This document shows positions 32,106-42,879 of a DNA stretch of 64,000 bases, in pieces. Below the pieces are notes generated by a model. That model saw only the letters and a list, made by a program, of their open reading frames with translations. It searched no databases and was not told the origin of the DNA. The DNA is from Heligmosomoides polygyrus polygyrus (taxonomy: Eukaryota > Nematoda > Chromadorea > Rhabditida > Heligmosomidae). The stretch is from positions 38,277,975 through 38,341,974 of the forward strand of contig OX377204.1 of the NCBI GenBank assembly GCA_947396885.1, written 5' to 3'. A program made the translations under genes and the position numbers. The stretch's first letter is position 1; each line of letters starts with the position of its first letter.

Positions 32106-34237
32106 TCCAGAGCCGCGTTCTTCCTATACTGCGCTGATATCGGCTTGAACCTTTTGGTCGCAGATCACCTCTCATTGTCTGTGCCATTCTGCTGACTACA
32201 GCTCTGTAGTTCTTCGACCTGGGGCTCCGTTATCCTCTTATTGGAGAGTTTTGAAGCGAATTGCAGAAAGAAAAGCGAACCTGCGAATTAGCAGAGAAAT
32301 TTCTCCAATCCCTCTAAAACTTTATCGAGGTATCCTAGACGCACATCGCTTATTGCCCTGGTAGATTGAACAAAGCCCAAGTTCTCCTATGTTGAACTAT
32401 CGGCGTTCATGATGTCTCCACAAGCTGCGTGATTATGCCAGCAATGTTTTAGGTAGGATCCTTATTGCACACGGGGCGTTTCGACCCTAAAATTGTCTCG
32501 TTGATAAATACATCAGCGTAAAATATGAGCATACTTTCAGTAGTTCACCGAAAGTTTTCCTTAATCGGTTCTTGCGGTCCTGTTAGCTGATTCACTGGAT
32601 CAAGGGAGAACGAAGAAGATAAGAGCAAATTCAAGAGCTCTCGTGCTAAAGGAGATGACATCAGAATTTTTTAAGCCGGACTTTCCAATATTCTGGACCT
32701 CGTATTTGCTGGCCACTCAGAGTGGAGTACGATGTGATAGCACCTGTATTTCAGCATGCTCACTTGAATAAATGATAATAAATGATTGCTCAATGCGAAA
32801 GAATTTGCTGCTACATTCTGCTAAGTTTTCGGAGACGTTCAGCAGGTCTCCCTCACGTAATTTTCACCTGCGATTTTGGTGCTGCGAACTTGTAGGTATT
32901 ATTAGAATGTGAATACCGATGTAAGCTAAGTCACACATTCATAACAGTAATGGTATTTGCTTTGATTTTAAAAATTCCTTTTGAAGAATTAGTTGGTAGT
33001 GCCCATGGGGAATTCGCCTGTGAAAGCGCGCAAAAGCGTAGAAGAAAGTCTGCAAAACACATAGGTTCCAAGTTAAGAATTCTGGTCTAAAGGGGCAACA
33101 CCTATTTGCTGGCCAAGTTTCAATTAGCAAATATTCTTTCAAAGGACTTCGAATAATGGAAGAGACCAATGGAACTTTTGCCACGAAAATTTAGGAATGT
33201 TCCACGAAGGCAAGAAGCAAGTTCAGAAATTCAATCACCAAGCTGAATTCGGCAATATCGGAAGTTGACATGGCCAGCAAAGTAATTGGAAACACTTCAG
33301 TTCGCATTTTGCCCTTCACATTGTATATGGAAGACTGGTTATGCACTTATTTAGTCTGACATTCTTGCATTTGACCATCACAATACCATAGATGGGAAAT
33401 CCATGAGACACTCGACGACTGCAACAGGAGGTTCTCCTTAGACCGATCGCATCTGAAAGATCGGCCTCTTTTCAAAACACGGTGAAAAGCAAGGGTGTGC
33501 AATGCTGTTAGTGTCCCAGCCGTGGCACTAACTTCAGCCCACTCAGCGTCTGAAGGTAAGCGTTCTCCTTGCACCAGAAATCTCACTGTATACGAGTTCG
33601 ATCTTTTCTTCGAATTTCACTGCATGTTTTAAGACGTGTACTCCAACTGCGAAGATCGTTCAAGGGCACACTGGACTGGTGGCGCTCGCAACTATTCGGA
33701 AACGTTGTTTACCTCGCTCGGCAGTTCGGCAGTGCGTAGATTGTTGTATCTGTGTCACGTCCGCCGCGGTTGCAAAAATCAACGCTGCTGAAGCAATTCG
33801 TGCTGCGTTTTCCTGGCGTTTTTGCCTCACTGGGCTCACGTACGCTGCAGTTGGTGGTTCCCTGGGCGATCGTAAAGCAGTCAGCAGAAGCACCACCTCG
33901 CACGGTACCACGAATCGATTGTAGCCAGTGCCACTCTCAATCGATGGTTATGAGACCTTCCTCGGAAGGTTAAAACACTGCTTTCTTCATCAGCTGGTCA
34001 TATCAAGCCACGGTGTTCGGCAGGTACACTCTCAAAACATCTCCACGGCATCTCAACTGCTTACGATAAACGTACGCCTTTCGAGGCGGTTACGAGAATT
34101 ATCGAGGTGCGCCATCCGGAAATGTGCCATGTGGAATGTACCTGTCTCTCTCCAGGCGATGAATCACAAAGCATCTGCTCTTAGGTTGCTTCATATGGCT
34201 CTTGCCTGGTCCAATACCCGTTACTCTTGCTCTTTGA
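32106..34237. other. Unassigned interval
   Basis: Frames of up to about 85 codons overlap on both strands at 33,660-33,924 in a GC-richer patch, but they lack splice support and recognisable motifs. Nothing else is supported. Confidence 0.3.
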
Positions 34238-34414
34238 CAAGGAGAGCCCCCAAAGTGGCAGTAAGCTTTTGCGGTGGAATTTTTACAGGATGAAGGGTCC
34301 CATATGGGGAGTCCGAAACCGCAGTTATTTTTTCGGAATGCTCTTCTGTGGGCAAAAAAAGCGTGCGGACGCGTGAGCGCGAAGTTCATGACGCCCTGCT
34401 GCCACTCAGCCCAA

Positions 34415-34497
34415 TGTGGTCGGTTGGCGCAGCGGGTAGCAATCTCGCCTGTCGGCCACAGCAGGTGGGTTCTACAGTTCGAACCGCAGTGTCGCCC
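34415..34497 (+). other. tRNA-like Pol III module, left arm of element Y
   Basis: The A-box-like sequence TTGGCGCAGCGGGTAGC (34,424-34,440) is followed by the B-box-like AGTTCGAACC (34,476-34,485). It does not fold into a complete cloverleaf, so it resembles a tRNA-derived SINE head rather than a tRNA. Confidence 0.5.
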
Positions 34498-34819
34498 TAG
34501 TTTTTGGACACATGGTGGTCGTTATCATTATGTGCTTGTGTGGTCAATTTGTACACGATTATTGCTTTTAGCAGTTGTTAAGCATTTACCGATATCAAAC
34601 CAAACTCATGACCTACCCCGCGAAGTGAGTGTGTTTGTGTGCATTTACGGCATCGTTGTTGATATGATACAGTGCAAATACGATTCATTGGGAGGTAACT
34701 CAAAGAAAAGCAGAACAGGGCTACATTTACTTGCCAAAACCATTAAAAGTGTACAAATTGACTCCTGTGGTCACGAAAGCACATAATAAATAATAACGAG
34801 TCGATAGGAGCAAAAGCTA

Positions 34820-34901
34820 TGGCGACACCCGAGGTCGAACCATAAAACCCATCTGCTGCGGCCGATAGGCGACATGCTACCCGCTGCGCCAGCCGACCAC
34901 A
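34820..34901 (-). other. tRNA-like Pol III module, right arm of element Y
   Basis: This is the inverted counterpart. On the minus strand it reads CTGGCGCAGCGGGTAGC and then GGTTCGACC. Both promoter boxes are preserved although the arms have diverged elsewhere. Confidence 0.5.
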
Positions 34902-35374
34902 TTGGGCTGAGTGGCCGCAGGGCGTCACGAACTCCGCGCTCACGCGTCCGCACACTTTTTTCAACCACAGAAGAGCATTCCGAAAAAATTAATTGCGCTT
35001 TTGGAGTCCCCACATGGGACCCTTCATTCTGTAAAAATTCCACCGCAAAAGGTCATCACCACTTTGGAGGTTCTCCTTGTAAGGTTTCAGTCCTACTCTA
35101 ATCAAAACCTGACCTCTAATCGTAATGCAGCTCTTCTCCCTCGATAGAACCCCTTTTGTTGAATCACATACATTTCGACCTATTTCTAACTACATTCTAC
35201 AAATCTAGCGCTTATTTCAAAAACCCAGAAGGAAATGGAATTGAATGGATCTTGTTCATCTCCAAAGGGCAACTAATACACTTATGGAACGAGAGTATTT
35301 GTCTCCTAGACAGTGGAAGGATACAAGGGCTAAGGTTTTCGGTCCTGCTCCACCTACTTCAATCAGGCATTTCT

Positions 35375-35575
35375 TCACTAGGGGTCATTGAAATGCTCCC
35401 AGCGTTGTCTGCGAGGGACATGACAGCGACTTGACCATCGGTTGGCAGCAAGCGTATAGGCCAAATATGCATTCAAATTTCCTCCACAGTATCCCGCATA
35501 ACTACAACGCATGGCGCATTCCAAACGTGTGTTGATTAACGCCGTCCTATTATTTAACTTTATCCTAAGCAAACG
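35375..35575 (-). repeat. Dispersed repeat R1, copy 4 (inverted)
   Basis: On the minus strand the blocks GGCGTTAATCAACACACG, TGGAATGCGCCATGCG, TTGAATGCATATTTGGCC and CGATGGTCAAGTCGC follow R1 order. Confidence 0.6.
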
Positions 35576-36477
35576 AAGTATTTGTTAGATATAACGTCTT
35601 CATCCGGAAATTTTGAAGCGGGATGTGATATGTTGATGACCGACTCCGAATAATCAAAATCCGTTATTCTGAGCGAATACAATGGCATTATGCACTGCGT
35701 GCAAATCTTAGCGTACATAGTGGCGCTAATGTGGTAGAAAACAGATTCTGAAACGAGCGCTGAAGTCTATCGGAATGATAAAAAGGAAGAGTCAAATGAA
35801 CTTGCTTGCGAATAGATAGTTCGTTTCAGAGTCAGGTTCCATCAAGGATTCAGGATGGATGAACGATGAAACCAAGGATAGGATTACTTCATTACAAACT
35901 GATTGCTGGTAGTATGCACGTCAGTCACTAGGTGTAGAGCTATCAGGGAAGTTCCAAGAAGGCACTCTTCAAACCCTTCAGACATTTTGAGGGCAATTGT
36001 CAGTGAGAAGTTGTGGGAGAAAGTAAAGAGGACGTCCAAGGAAGGGACAATCGTCCGTCGGCCGGACGCGAGTGTGGACATAAGCCGAAGAAACTCGTTG
36101 GATAAGTGACGTCAACGCAACAGAACGCGGCGGCGATTCGCACCAGACGAAGCGTAAGAAGGCGAATCTCCCTGAATGGGGACCCAGACCCTGTCAGCTG
36201 CGGATCAACGAACGCCCCGATATTATGTAAGCGCAGTGAGAGTGCGCAATGATACGGAATCGATGGTTCGAACGGGGTCAGCGCGGAAGACGGCGGTCAG
36301 AAAGCCGCTCTTCGATGGCCCATTGCCTCCTTTCTCCTGCCCGTCCGCGACAACGACGACTACCGAAAAAGGGCGCGACCAGCGAAACTCTTGACACCGC
36401 TCCGAACAGTGCAGCGACACTGAGATCCACAAGCTGTGATGGAAGTGCGGAGTTCTTCAAAAAAAGTCGCGCGTGCC
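35576..36477. other. Unassigned interval
   Basis: It is GC-richer from about 36,100. Overlapping frames exist on both strands (36,223-36,485) without recognisable domains or reliable splice sites. Confidence 0.3.
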
Positions 36478-36880
36478 AAAAATGAACCTTACCTACGACG
36501 ACCTAGTGCCCAAGCTAAGCAGGGGGTCGAGCGGCTTGGGGAGCTTTCAAGAGCGTCGACAAACCCGTGAAGAAGACGAGGTATGTACGTCCAACTCCGC
36601 GCCCACCTATTCGACTCCACTGTTCCTCCTGGCCTAGCATACTCCTCAGAGACCTGAGCCTACGAAAGCAGAATGAACATGCGATCAACGTCGCGCAGCG
36701 TGGAATCGAGAGGGCGATGCCCGTAGTGACACGATTCACGCATGTGAGAAAAGCCTCCGGAGTTCCGTGCATCGTCGGCGTCCGAAGATAAGAGACTGCC
36801 ACATGGGCCAGGTTATCGAAATCTAAATGGGCACATCACTTAACGCGTTTCGCAGACATGCACTGGGGTCTTCCAAAACA
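36478..36880 (+). pseudogene. RTE-B LINE fragment, post-catalytic RT region
   Basis: The plus strand reads MNLTYDDLVPKLSR, then in a shifted frame AWGAFKSVDKPVKKTR. It continues with LRKQNEHAINVAQRGIERAM and VTRFTHVRK. This is the standard order of the RTE-B C-terminal half also seen at 12.5-13.0 kb. A GAG/GTATGT string inside it mimics a splice donor but falls within the LINE. Confidence 0.7.
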
Positions 36881-37797
36881 AGAGGAAGATTTATGTTAAG
36901 GTCAGCACCGTAAGTCCTGTTCATTCGATGGCAACTGAAGCGCTTAGAACGGAGTCATTTCAAAAATTCTTACAAAGCCTTTTATGTAGCAACAAACATG
37001 TATGCTGTATGATTTATGCAGCAATATGCAAATACCTGAAGAAGAAAAAATGCAAGATTCTCAATCTAACTCAAGAGAGAAATTCTGTACTAAGAAAAAC
37101 TTCAATAAAAAAGCACAGAAAAGATTTACAAGACCAGCGGTGTTCCAGAGGGAAGAAATACTTAAAAGAAAAGAAGTGTCGAAATATTTGCCTAACATCT
37201 CCTAACATCGTAGGGTTCAGCCTCTCTGCTCAGGTTCATTCCAAAGATGTCGTCTTCGGATATTGTCATGCTACCAATGGACAATACATTAGCCAGTGCT
37301 TTTCTTTTATCATCAACAAGATGTACTAAAAACACAGTAGCGATATTTTTAATGAACGGTGCTTTCAATTTTTACTCTATCGCAGTATTCTGGTTTTCCA
37401 ATAGCTGTTCCTCCTATCTAAAATGCATGAATACACCGTTACATTGCAGAAAAACGCAAATATCCTTTTATCTTTACAATGGCGGGGCTGTCCATGGCGG
37501 AACCAGTAAATACCATATCCTTGCTCATGTGGCTTCCATGTTTTGTTCAACGGGTTTGATCGCGCTATCGACAACCGCTCAGTGGTCGCGGATCTCTTCT
37601 CCCCTCGCAGCGGGCATTTTTCCCCTGGCTGCGGGCATTTCCTTGCACTAAAACAGGCACGGCGCATTTCGGGCACTTCCTCTCGTAATCCGTTGGCACA
37701 GAAGCAAATATTGCGGCTAATCCCATTACCGAAGATTCAAGACGAGGGAATATGCAAGTTGATTTGTTCATCGGCTGCCTGCCGATACACAGTAAAA
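36881..37797. other. Unassigned interval
   Basis: The sequence is AT-rich, with Lys-rich short frames at 36,928-37,329 that look compositional. No gene is supported. Confidence 0.3.
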
Positions 37798-37934
37798 GCC
37801 ACATACGCACTGAAGCTGATAAAGCGCTTATCAGCTTCAGTGCGTATGTGGCATCAAGCGGCATCAAGCGCTTACGGGATACGCTACGATTTCTGAGTAA
37901 ATAAAAATCGTAACGTATCCCGTAAGCGCTTGAT
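37798..37934. repeat. Two adjacent near-perfect palindromes
   Basis: Palindrome 1 has 25-nt arms (37,798-37,822 and 37,828-37,852; GCCACATACGCACTGAAGCT...) around a 5-nt centre. Palindrome 2 has 30-nt arms (37,863-37,892 and 37,905-37,934; ATCAAGCGCTTACGGGATAC...) with one mismatch and a 12-nt loop. The unit GCATCAAGCG is directly repeated between them. The outer flank GATTAACG resembles the start of repeat R1. Confidence 0.95.
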
Positions 37935-38039
37935 TAACGTCAATTCTTATCCTTTGTCCATATCTTCATGTTTTCCTGCTGCTTTATTTTTGTCAACCGT
38001 TTGATACGGATGGAGATCGAGACTGCCTCCACATCGTTA

Positions 38040-38345
38040 TGCAGCGTATCTGTTCAGCGTTGTGTTAAACTTCCTCGATCTCTCCTACCTTAAATTTCCA
38101 GCTGTATTGCTCTTTTCACAACGGCCCCATTGCAGGTACGCAGAACGTGACCAAGCCATCTTAGACGGTTCTCGCACCTACTGAGTTGGATGGCGACGAT
38201 GTAAAAACGTTGCCACTCAATATGGTTACGGATGCAGTCCATTCTCAAATGCATTACCATCTTCATAACACGTAGACGACGCTCCGCTACTGATGTCACA
38301 GGCCAGTATTCTAACTCATTCAACCACAGGTACGCCACCGGTAGA
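38040..38345 (-). pseudogene. RTE-D LINE, C-terminal part, split by CR1-like insertion
   Basis: The minus strand reads ELEYWPVTSVAERRLRVMKM and CENRLRWLGHVLRTCNGAVV. This matches the RTE C-terminal order (CWPATKEVETRLSVMETKML ... RLRWYGHVLR in the copy at 48 kb). Its upstream half is at 42,880-43,290, and the two halves abut in protein order if the CR1-like LINE is removed. Confidence 0.65.
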
Positions 38346-38349
38346 TCTA

Positions 38350-38366
38350 ATCTACCTTCTACTTCA

Positions 38367-38405
<39 letters not shown>

Positions 38406-38428
38406 GTATTCTGAAGTGGAAGGTAGAT
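38350..38428. repeat. (AT)n flanked by 22-nt inverted repeat
   Basis: ATCTACCTTCTACTTCAGAA... (38,350-38,371) and its reverse complement with one mismatch (38,407-38,428) flank an AT dinucleotide run. It sits exactly at the 5' junction of the CR1-like LINE with the RTE. Confidence 0.9.
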
Positions 38429-38692
38429 ATATAATATAATATAATATATGAAGCGAATTTCCTTGCCGTGGCGGCGTTCGGCGGCTTTCCCCTGCTCTCT
38501 GGCGTTTAATTTTAGTTCGTCTGTTTCTACTCTTCCATCTCCGGTCCGGTCTTCGTGTGCTGTCTCAGCAGTGTCTCTAGTGGCAGGAGGCAGTCTTGTG
38601 TTTTTATCACTCGGTGGAATTGCCACAGGCAGAGATTAATTTTGTTCCGTCTGGATAGTGCGGCCGATCCACTTGCTGAAAAAGTAGATATC

Positions 38693-39493
38693 ATGACCAA
38701 CCCCGCTCCTGCCCACAGTGTTTCAGGACAGAGGAGGCTTACGAGGTCGCAATTTGATGTCTCATCTGGCAGCCCATCTGGACCGATGGAACAGCTACAA
38801 GCGTTGATGGGAAATGGCAGGACTCCGGGATACGTCAAACTTATGGTGGAGCTGCTGTTGGAAACACGAGCCAAGATCAAGACCGCGAACGAAACGAACG
38901 CCGCTCTAGTGGAAGAAATACGAGCACTGAGGGAGGAAAACCCTTCGTTAAAGCAAAAATTAGCTGATCATAGGAGTTCTCCTTCAAATATTGCTAGTTC
39001 AGCCACAGAGACTAGGAACATCGTTGAAAAGGATGATCAGGGGATGGCTAGATCTATAGTACTCTCAAACGTCCCCAAACTTCCATCTACTTCGGCTCTG
39101 CAAAGATTGTCACACGATTACAATTATGTCGATCAATTGTTTGACTTTCTTGGCATCGAATGTAGACCGGTAACTGTATATAGGATGGGAAGGCTGGACA
39201 AAAACATTCCGAGGCTAATCAAGGTAGTGCTACCTGCTAGTAGGTTCCTGAGATTAGCGGTGCGGAGTGCTCCCAAATTGCGTTTCTTCTCCCAAAAGGG
39301 CATTTACCTTAAGCCCTCTCTACCACCGGAGGAGAGGAGAGGAGCGCCTATTATCCAGGGGTTCGGCAGCGGGGGTCAACTCTCCCAATACGCAAACTGG
39401 GGAGGGTCTCAATCCCAATCCCAGGTGCTCACTACTAGTGGTACCCCTGGAGGCGTTACTCCGCAGCGCAGTGATCGGATGGAAAACTGCTAG
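38693..39493 (+). CDS. CR1-like LINE ORF1 protein
   Basis: The start is taken at the ATG at 38,693 (MTNPAPAHSVSGQRRLTRSQ); the frame is open upstream to 38,555. Residues about 60-110 form a predicted coiled coil (LETRAKIKTANETNAALVEE, IRALREENPSLKQKLADHRS). A compact domain follows: SIVLSNVPKLPSTSALQRLS, FLGIECRPVTVYRMGRL and LIKVVLPASRFLRLAVRSAP, and the frame then runs KGIYLKPSLPPEERR. This layout (coiled coil, then an RNA-binding-type domain) is usual for LINE ORF1 proteins, which bind element RNA as a chaperone. A low-complexity Gly/Ser/Gln tail follows. The frame is intact, the only unbroken element protein in this copy. Confidence 0.7.
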   Translation: MTNPAPAHSVSGQRRLTRSQFDVSSGSPSGPMEQLQALMGNGRTPGYVKLMVELLLETRAKIKTANETNAALVEEIRALREENPSLKQKLADHRSSPSNIASSATETRNIVEKDDQGMARSIVLSNVPKLPSTSALQRLSHDYNYVDQLFDFLGIECRPVTVYRMGRLDKNIPRLIKVVLPASRFLRLAVRSAPKLRFFSQKGIYLKPSLPPEERRGAPIIQGFGSGGQLSQYANWGGSQSQSQVLTTSGTPGGVTPQRSDRMENC

Positions 39494-39527
39494 GTGGTCG
39501 CAGGGTTACTGCTCGGAGAAGTGTTAG

Positions 39528-40258
39528 ATGTGTAATTGCGAATATAAGATCACTTGCGAAAAATATCATAGGTCGTTAGTTGCTAATCTCTGCCTACATA
39601 AATATGACGTTGTCCTTCCAACTGAAACGTGGTTGCAGCCTCAGAACGACTTGTGTCCTCTGTTGGACAATGTGCGCCACCTGTACACAGGGGTTAGGTG
39701 TGATAGGTTACCCCATAAGGGTGGAGGAGTAGCCTTGATCCTTCGGAACACTTTCTCATATAAGGTTGTGTTTCAGGAATCTATGGAAGATAGTTATGAG
39801 TTACTCATATGTGAGGTCTCGTTTATCTCAGACACAGTTCGGTTCATACTTGTATATAGAGCACCCTGTTGCCGTGGGCGGGAGTCGTACCAACTAGCAA
39901 AAGTTATAAGTGATTTTTGTTTGGACAATATACCAATTATAGTATCAGGTGACTTCAATCTTCCTGGCTTACACTCAAACAGCTTGTCAAAGGTCTTTGT
40001 GATATCTTCAATGCTCACCACTTTGAACATTTGGTGAGTGCACTAACTAGAGCGAATTCTGTGTTAGATCTAGTTCTGTGCAATGAACGCCATCTCGTGA
40101 GCACAGTCAAGATTTGTTCGCCTATCGGCAAATGTGGTCGCTCCGCAATTATGTTCAAGTTGGACTTAGAAGTGAAGTATGAAGTATTCAAATTCATAAG
40201 AGATTTCAAGTCTGCTGATTACGCTAATATAAGGCAATACCTTGGAAGTATTGACTAG
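39528..40258 (+). pseudogene. CR1-like endonuclease domain
   Basis: The frame carries DVVLPTETWLQPQNDL, GGVALILRNTFSYKVV, VYRAPCCRGRES and VSGDFNLPGLHSN (GDFN motif intact), then shifts frame near 40,030 to continue LTRANSVLDLVLCNERHLVS and CGRSAIMFKLDLE. The expected SDH near the end reads CGRSA, so a catalytic His/Asp appears lost. Confidence 0.75.
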
Positions 40259-40294
40259 ATCGGAATCTTTAGCATAGGAGGGTCAGTCAATGAG

Positions 40295-42532
40295 GTGTAT
40301 GAAACTCTCCTCGGGATCCTTCACCACGTCATCGAACTTTTTGTACCCATGAGAAAGGTCAGGTGTGGTATGAGAAGCCTTCCACCCTATCTTGAGAGAA
40401 TCCTAGTTCGAAGTACCTCGTTGTGGAGTAAAGCTCGTCTCAACGGGCAGATTCTGGACAAAGAAAACCTTGAGCGTTTTAGAAAAAAGAGGACAAAGCC
40501 TTGCTTAGATACAGTATTTATTTGGAGCGCAAAATCATCAACACTTCTGACAGAGCGGCACTTTTTAGGTATATAAGTTCAAGACGCGGCAAGAAAAACG
40601 ATATTCCCGATTTAGTGCGTGGTGACGGTACCGTAGTGACATTAAATGGAGATAAAGCTAATTTGTTGGCATCGGAATTTCAGAGAGCGTATAATACTTT
40701 TCGTGGTGATGATGTACTTCAACTTACGGATAACACAAGTCTGTTCCCACCTATGCGGGCTTCTCTCTGGTTCCATAAAGAAGAAATAATGGATATTTTA
40801 TGCAAATGGCCTAAATCGTTCTCAATCGTGGATGGACCCGTCGGGACAGGGTTCGAAACGAGGTTCGAAACGAGGATGTTAGGGCAGTGATGAAGACAGC
40901 CCCGATCCAGCTGAAGATGAGAGAGCAGCGCATGAGGTGGTATGGACACGTCCTCAGAAGACCAGAGGATTACCCCACAAGGTTGGCCCTAGATTTCGAG
41001 ACACCCGGAAAGCGTCCCAGAGGAGCCTCAAGGGAAAGATGGAAGGACGTCATCAACAGAGATCTCGCCGAAATCGGCGCCACGGCAGATGACGCCATTG
41101 ATAGGATGAGGTGGCGACAGATCACAAGAACAGCGGACCCTGCGACTGCGCGGGACTAAGCGCTCAGGAGAAGAAGGAGAAGAAGTAGTTCTCAACCTCT
41201 CCTGATTTTATACCTGCCACCTTCGTCAAAAATCTCCCGGAGTCCTTAGCCTGCCCTCTGAAACATATTTTTAACTTGAGCTAAATGAAAGGTGAAGTGC
41301 GTTGGAAGCATGCGTTCATAACACCAAATCTGAAAAAAGCCCCTGCTATGATGTGAAGAACTATAGGCCTATAAGTATCACTTCTGTGCTTGCTAAGGCC
41401 TTTGAGAAGGTGATGAAAAAACATATTATGCAGCATCTTTTGGAAAACGATATAGTCTCTGAGAACCAATTTGGTTTCTTAAAAGGGAGATCTGCTGAGA
41501 TTGCTGTTCTCACTGCAATGAATGACTGGTCAAGGGCTGTCGAAGACAAATGTCATACAGATGTGGTGTATTTTTACTTTACTAAGGCATTTGACAAAGT
41601 TCCTGTGACTAAGCTGCTCTTGAAAATGAAAACTACAGGAATTCATCTTATGATTATAAAATGGACCGAGGATTTTCTTTCAGGGCGAACATACCAAGTT
41701 CGGGTTGGAGATAAGTTTTCTTCTACTTTTTGTGCTTGCAGTGGTGTACCACAAGGTGGTGTATTTTCTCCCCTGCTATTTGTGATATACATGTACGAAC
41801 TACCAACTTCCATTTCCCATTTTGGTGTAGTCTGCAAGATGTATGCGGATGACATCAAGATCCATAAATGTATTAGAGAGCCCCACAAAACTAGGGCTGT
41901 GCAAGCGGCAGTCGACTATAGGGATCAGTGGTCTAAGCAGTGGATGGTTCCATTGTCCAGGAAAAAACAAACTACATGGTCATTGGTACGAAAAACAATG
42001 GGCCGTCATTTGCATACACACTGCAATCCAGAAGTCTCACACCTGTGGAGGAAGTTCGAGACATATGCTTTCAAATCACGCGGAACCTGGATTTCAGCAG
42101 CTATTATCGAATTCTCACGAAGAAAGCCAATGGTTGCACAAACGTCCTATTCAGTGTTTTGAAAACAAAAGACCCTGAAGTCTATTTGCGAGCCTACAAT
42201 ATCTATGTTCGACCTATAATGGAGTTTGGAATAGCTGTCTGAAACACCTGCAGAGAAGTAGATATTCAGCCCTTAGGAAGCGTTCAAAACAGCTTTACGC
42301 GAAAATTATTTATAAAGTGTTTTGGACTAGATTACAGGCGCTGCATAGTGGATCTGAAAGGGCAAAAATTTTTGGACTTCCAACATTACATAGCAGGAGA
42401 AGGATGGCAGATCTCAATATGATGTTCAAGATATTGACTCACAGGGTTTCTGTAGATCTACTCTCCTTCTTTGGTGTACCGCTTACTCATTCCAGAAGAG
42501 GAAAGTTAAGGTTATATATTCCGGTGGTATGA
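40295..42532 (+). pseudogene. CR1-like reverse transcriptase, interrupted
   Basis: The finger region lies at 40,295-40,850. Sequence resumes after the RTE insertion with FIPATFVKNLPESLACPLKH (about 41,205). RT motifs then follow: YRPISITSVLAKAFEKVMKK, motif A VVYFYFTKAFDKV (the usual first Asp is Tyr), SGVPQGGVFSPLLFVIY and KMYADDIKIHKC (catalytic YADD intact). Frameshifts at about 41,950 and 42,245 separate the C-terminal pieces (LNMMFKILTHRVSVDLLSFF). It is non-functional. Confidence 0.8.
40850..41187 (+). mobile_element. RTE LINE 3' end inserted in CR1-like LINE
   Basis: The frame RNEDVRAVMKTAPIQLKMRE, RMRWYGHVLRRPEDYPTRLA, ETPGKRPRGASRERWKDVIN and MRWRQITRTADPATARD ends in TAA, followed by a GAGAAGAAGGAGAAGAAG tail. 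This is the normal C terminus and tail of an RTE element, 5'-truncated. GTTCGAAACGAG is duplicated at its left edge. CR1-like coding sequence stops at its left and resumes at its right. Confidence 0.85.
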
Positions 42533-42879
42533 ACAAAGATTAGATCAAACTTCTTCGCCTATAGAAACCTTAAAGAGTTCAGTTCCTTCCTCGGTTGTGA
42601 TAAAATGTCGCTGGGTTTATCTGTCCAAGCCTTTCGGAAATTGTTGGGTGAAAATTCTGCTCTTGAGTAGAGGTGATATGTTTGTTATGTTTGTGTTTGT
42701 TTTTTGGGTCTTGTCATGTTTCAGAATGATCGTCCTCAAACAGTAACCATTGTTCATGATCCTACGTTGATGGATTTTTGTTCATATTTAATGTCTGTTT
42801 CTCGCTTCTTTTCTTTGTGTTCACACGTGTGACTTGATCCCACGTCTTTAAACAAATAAATAAATAAAAAATCACTAAC

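Larger units (their letters stand above)
34238..35079. mobile_element. 842-bp foldback element with tRNA-like arms (element Y)
   Basis: Arms of about 270 bp (34,238-34,500 and 34,805-35,079) are inverted around a roughly 300-bp unique centre. The ends read CAAGGAGAGCCCCCAAAGTG and CAAGGAGAACCTCCAAAGTG. Flanks are TGA and TAA. Each arm carries a tRNA-like A and B box pair. No protein is encoded. Confidence 0.75.
38430..42869 (+). mobile_element. CR1-like LINE, copy 2 (near full length)
   Basis: It has, in order, a GC-rich leader, ORF1, an apurinic-type endonuclease, a reverse transcriptase, a 3' untranslated region and an (AAATA)n tail at about 42,853-42,869. It lies antisense inside an RTE-D copy and is itself interrupted by a plus-strand RTE 3' fragment (40,850-41,187). 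Confidence 0.85.

Noticed and set aside
33660..33924. Overlapping 80-codon frames on both strands
   Set aside because: The pattern fits a locally GC-rich stretch depleted of stops; no codon or domain evidence.
33660..33945. Possible MITE (TGGCGCTCGCAACTATTCG against its imperfect inverse)
   Set aside because: Only about 14 of 19 positions match, no flanking duplication is visible and the interior is not inverted.
36482..36580. Apparent first exon MNLTYDDLVPKLSR with a GAG/GTATGT donor
   Set aside because: The neighbouring frame reads straight into RTE-B motifs (AWGAFKS, AINVAQRGIERAM), so the donor lies within a decayed LINE.
36928..37329. 133-codon Lys-rich plus-strand frame
   Set aside because: The AT-rich composition explains it; there are no motifs, splice support or homology to neighbours.
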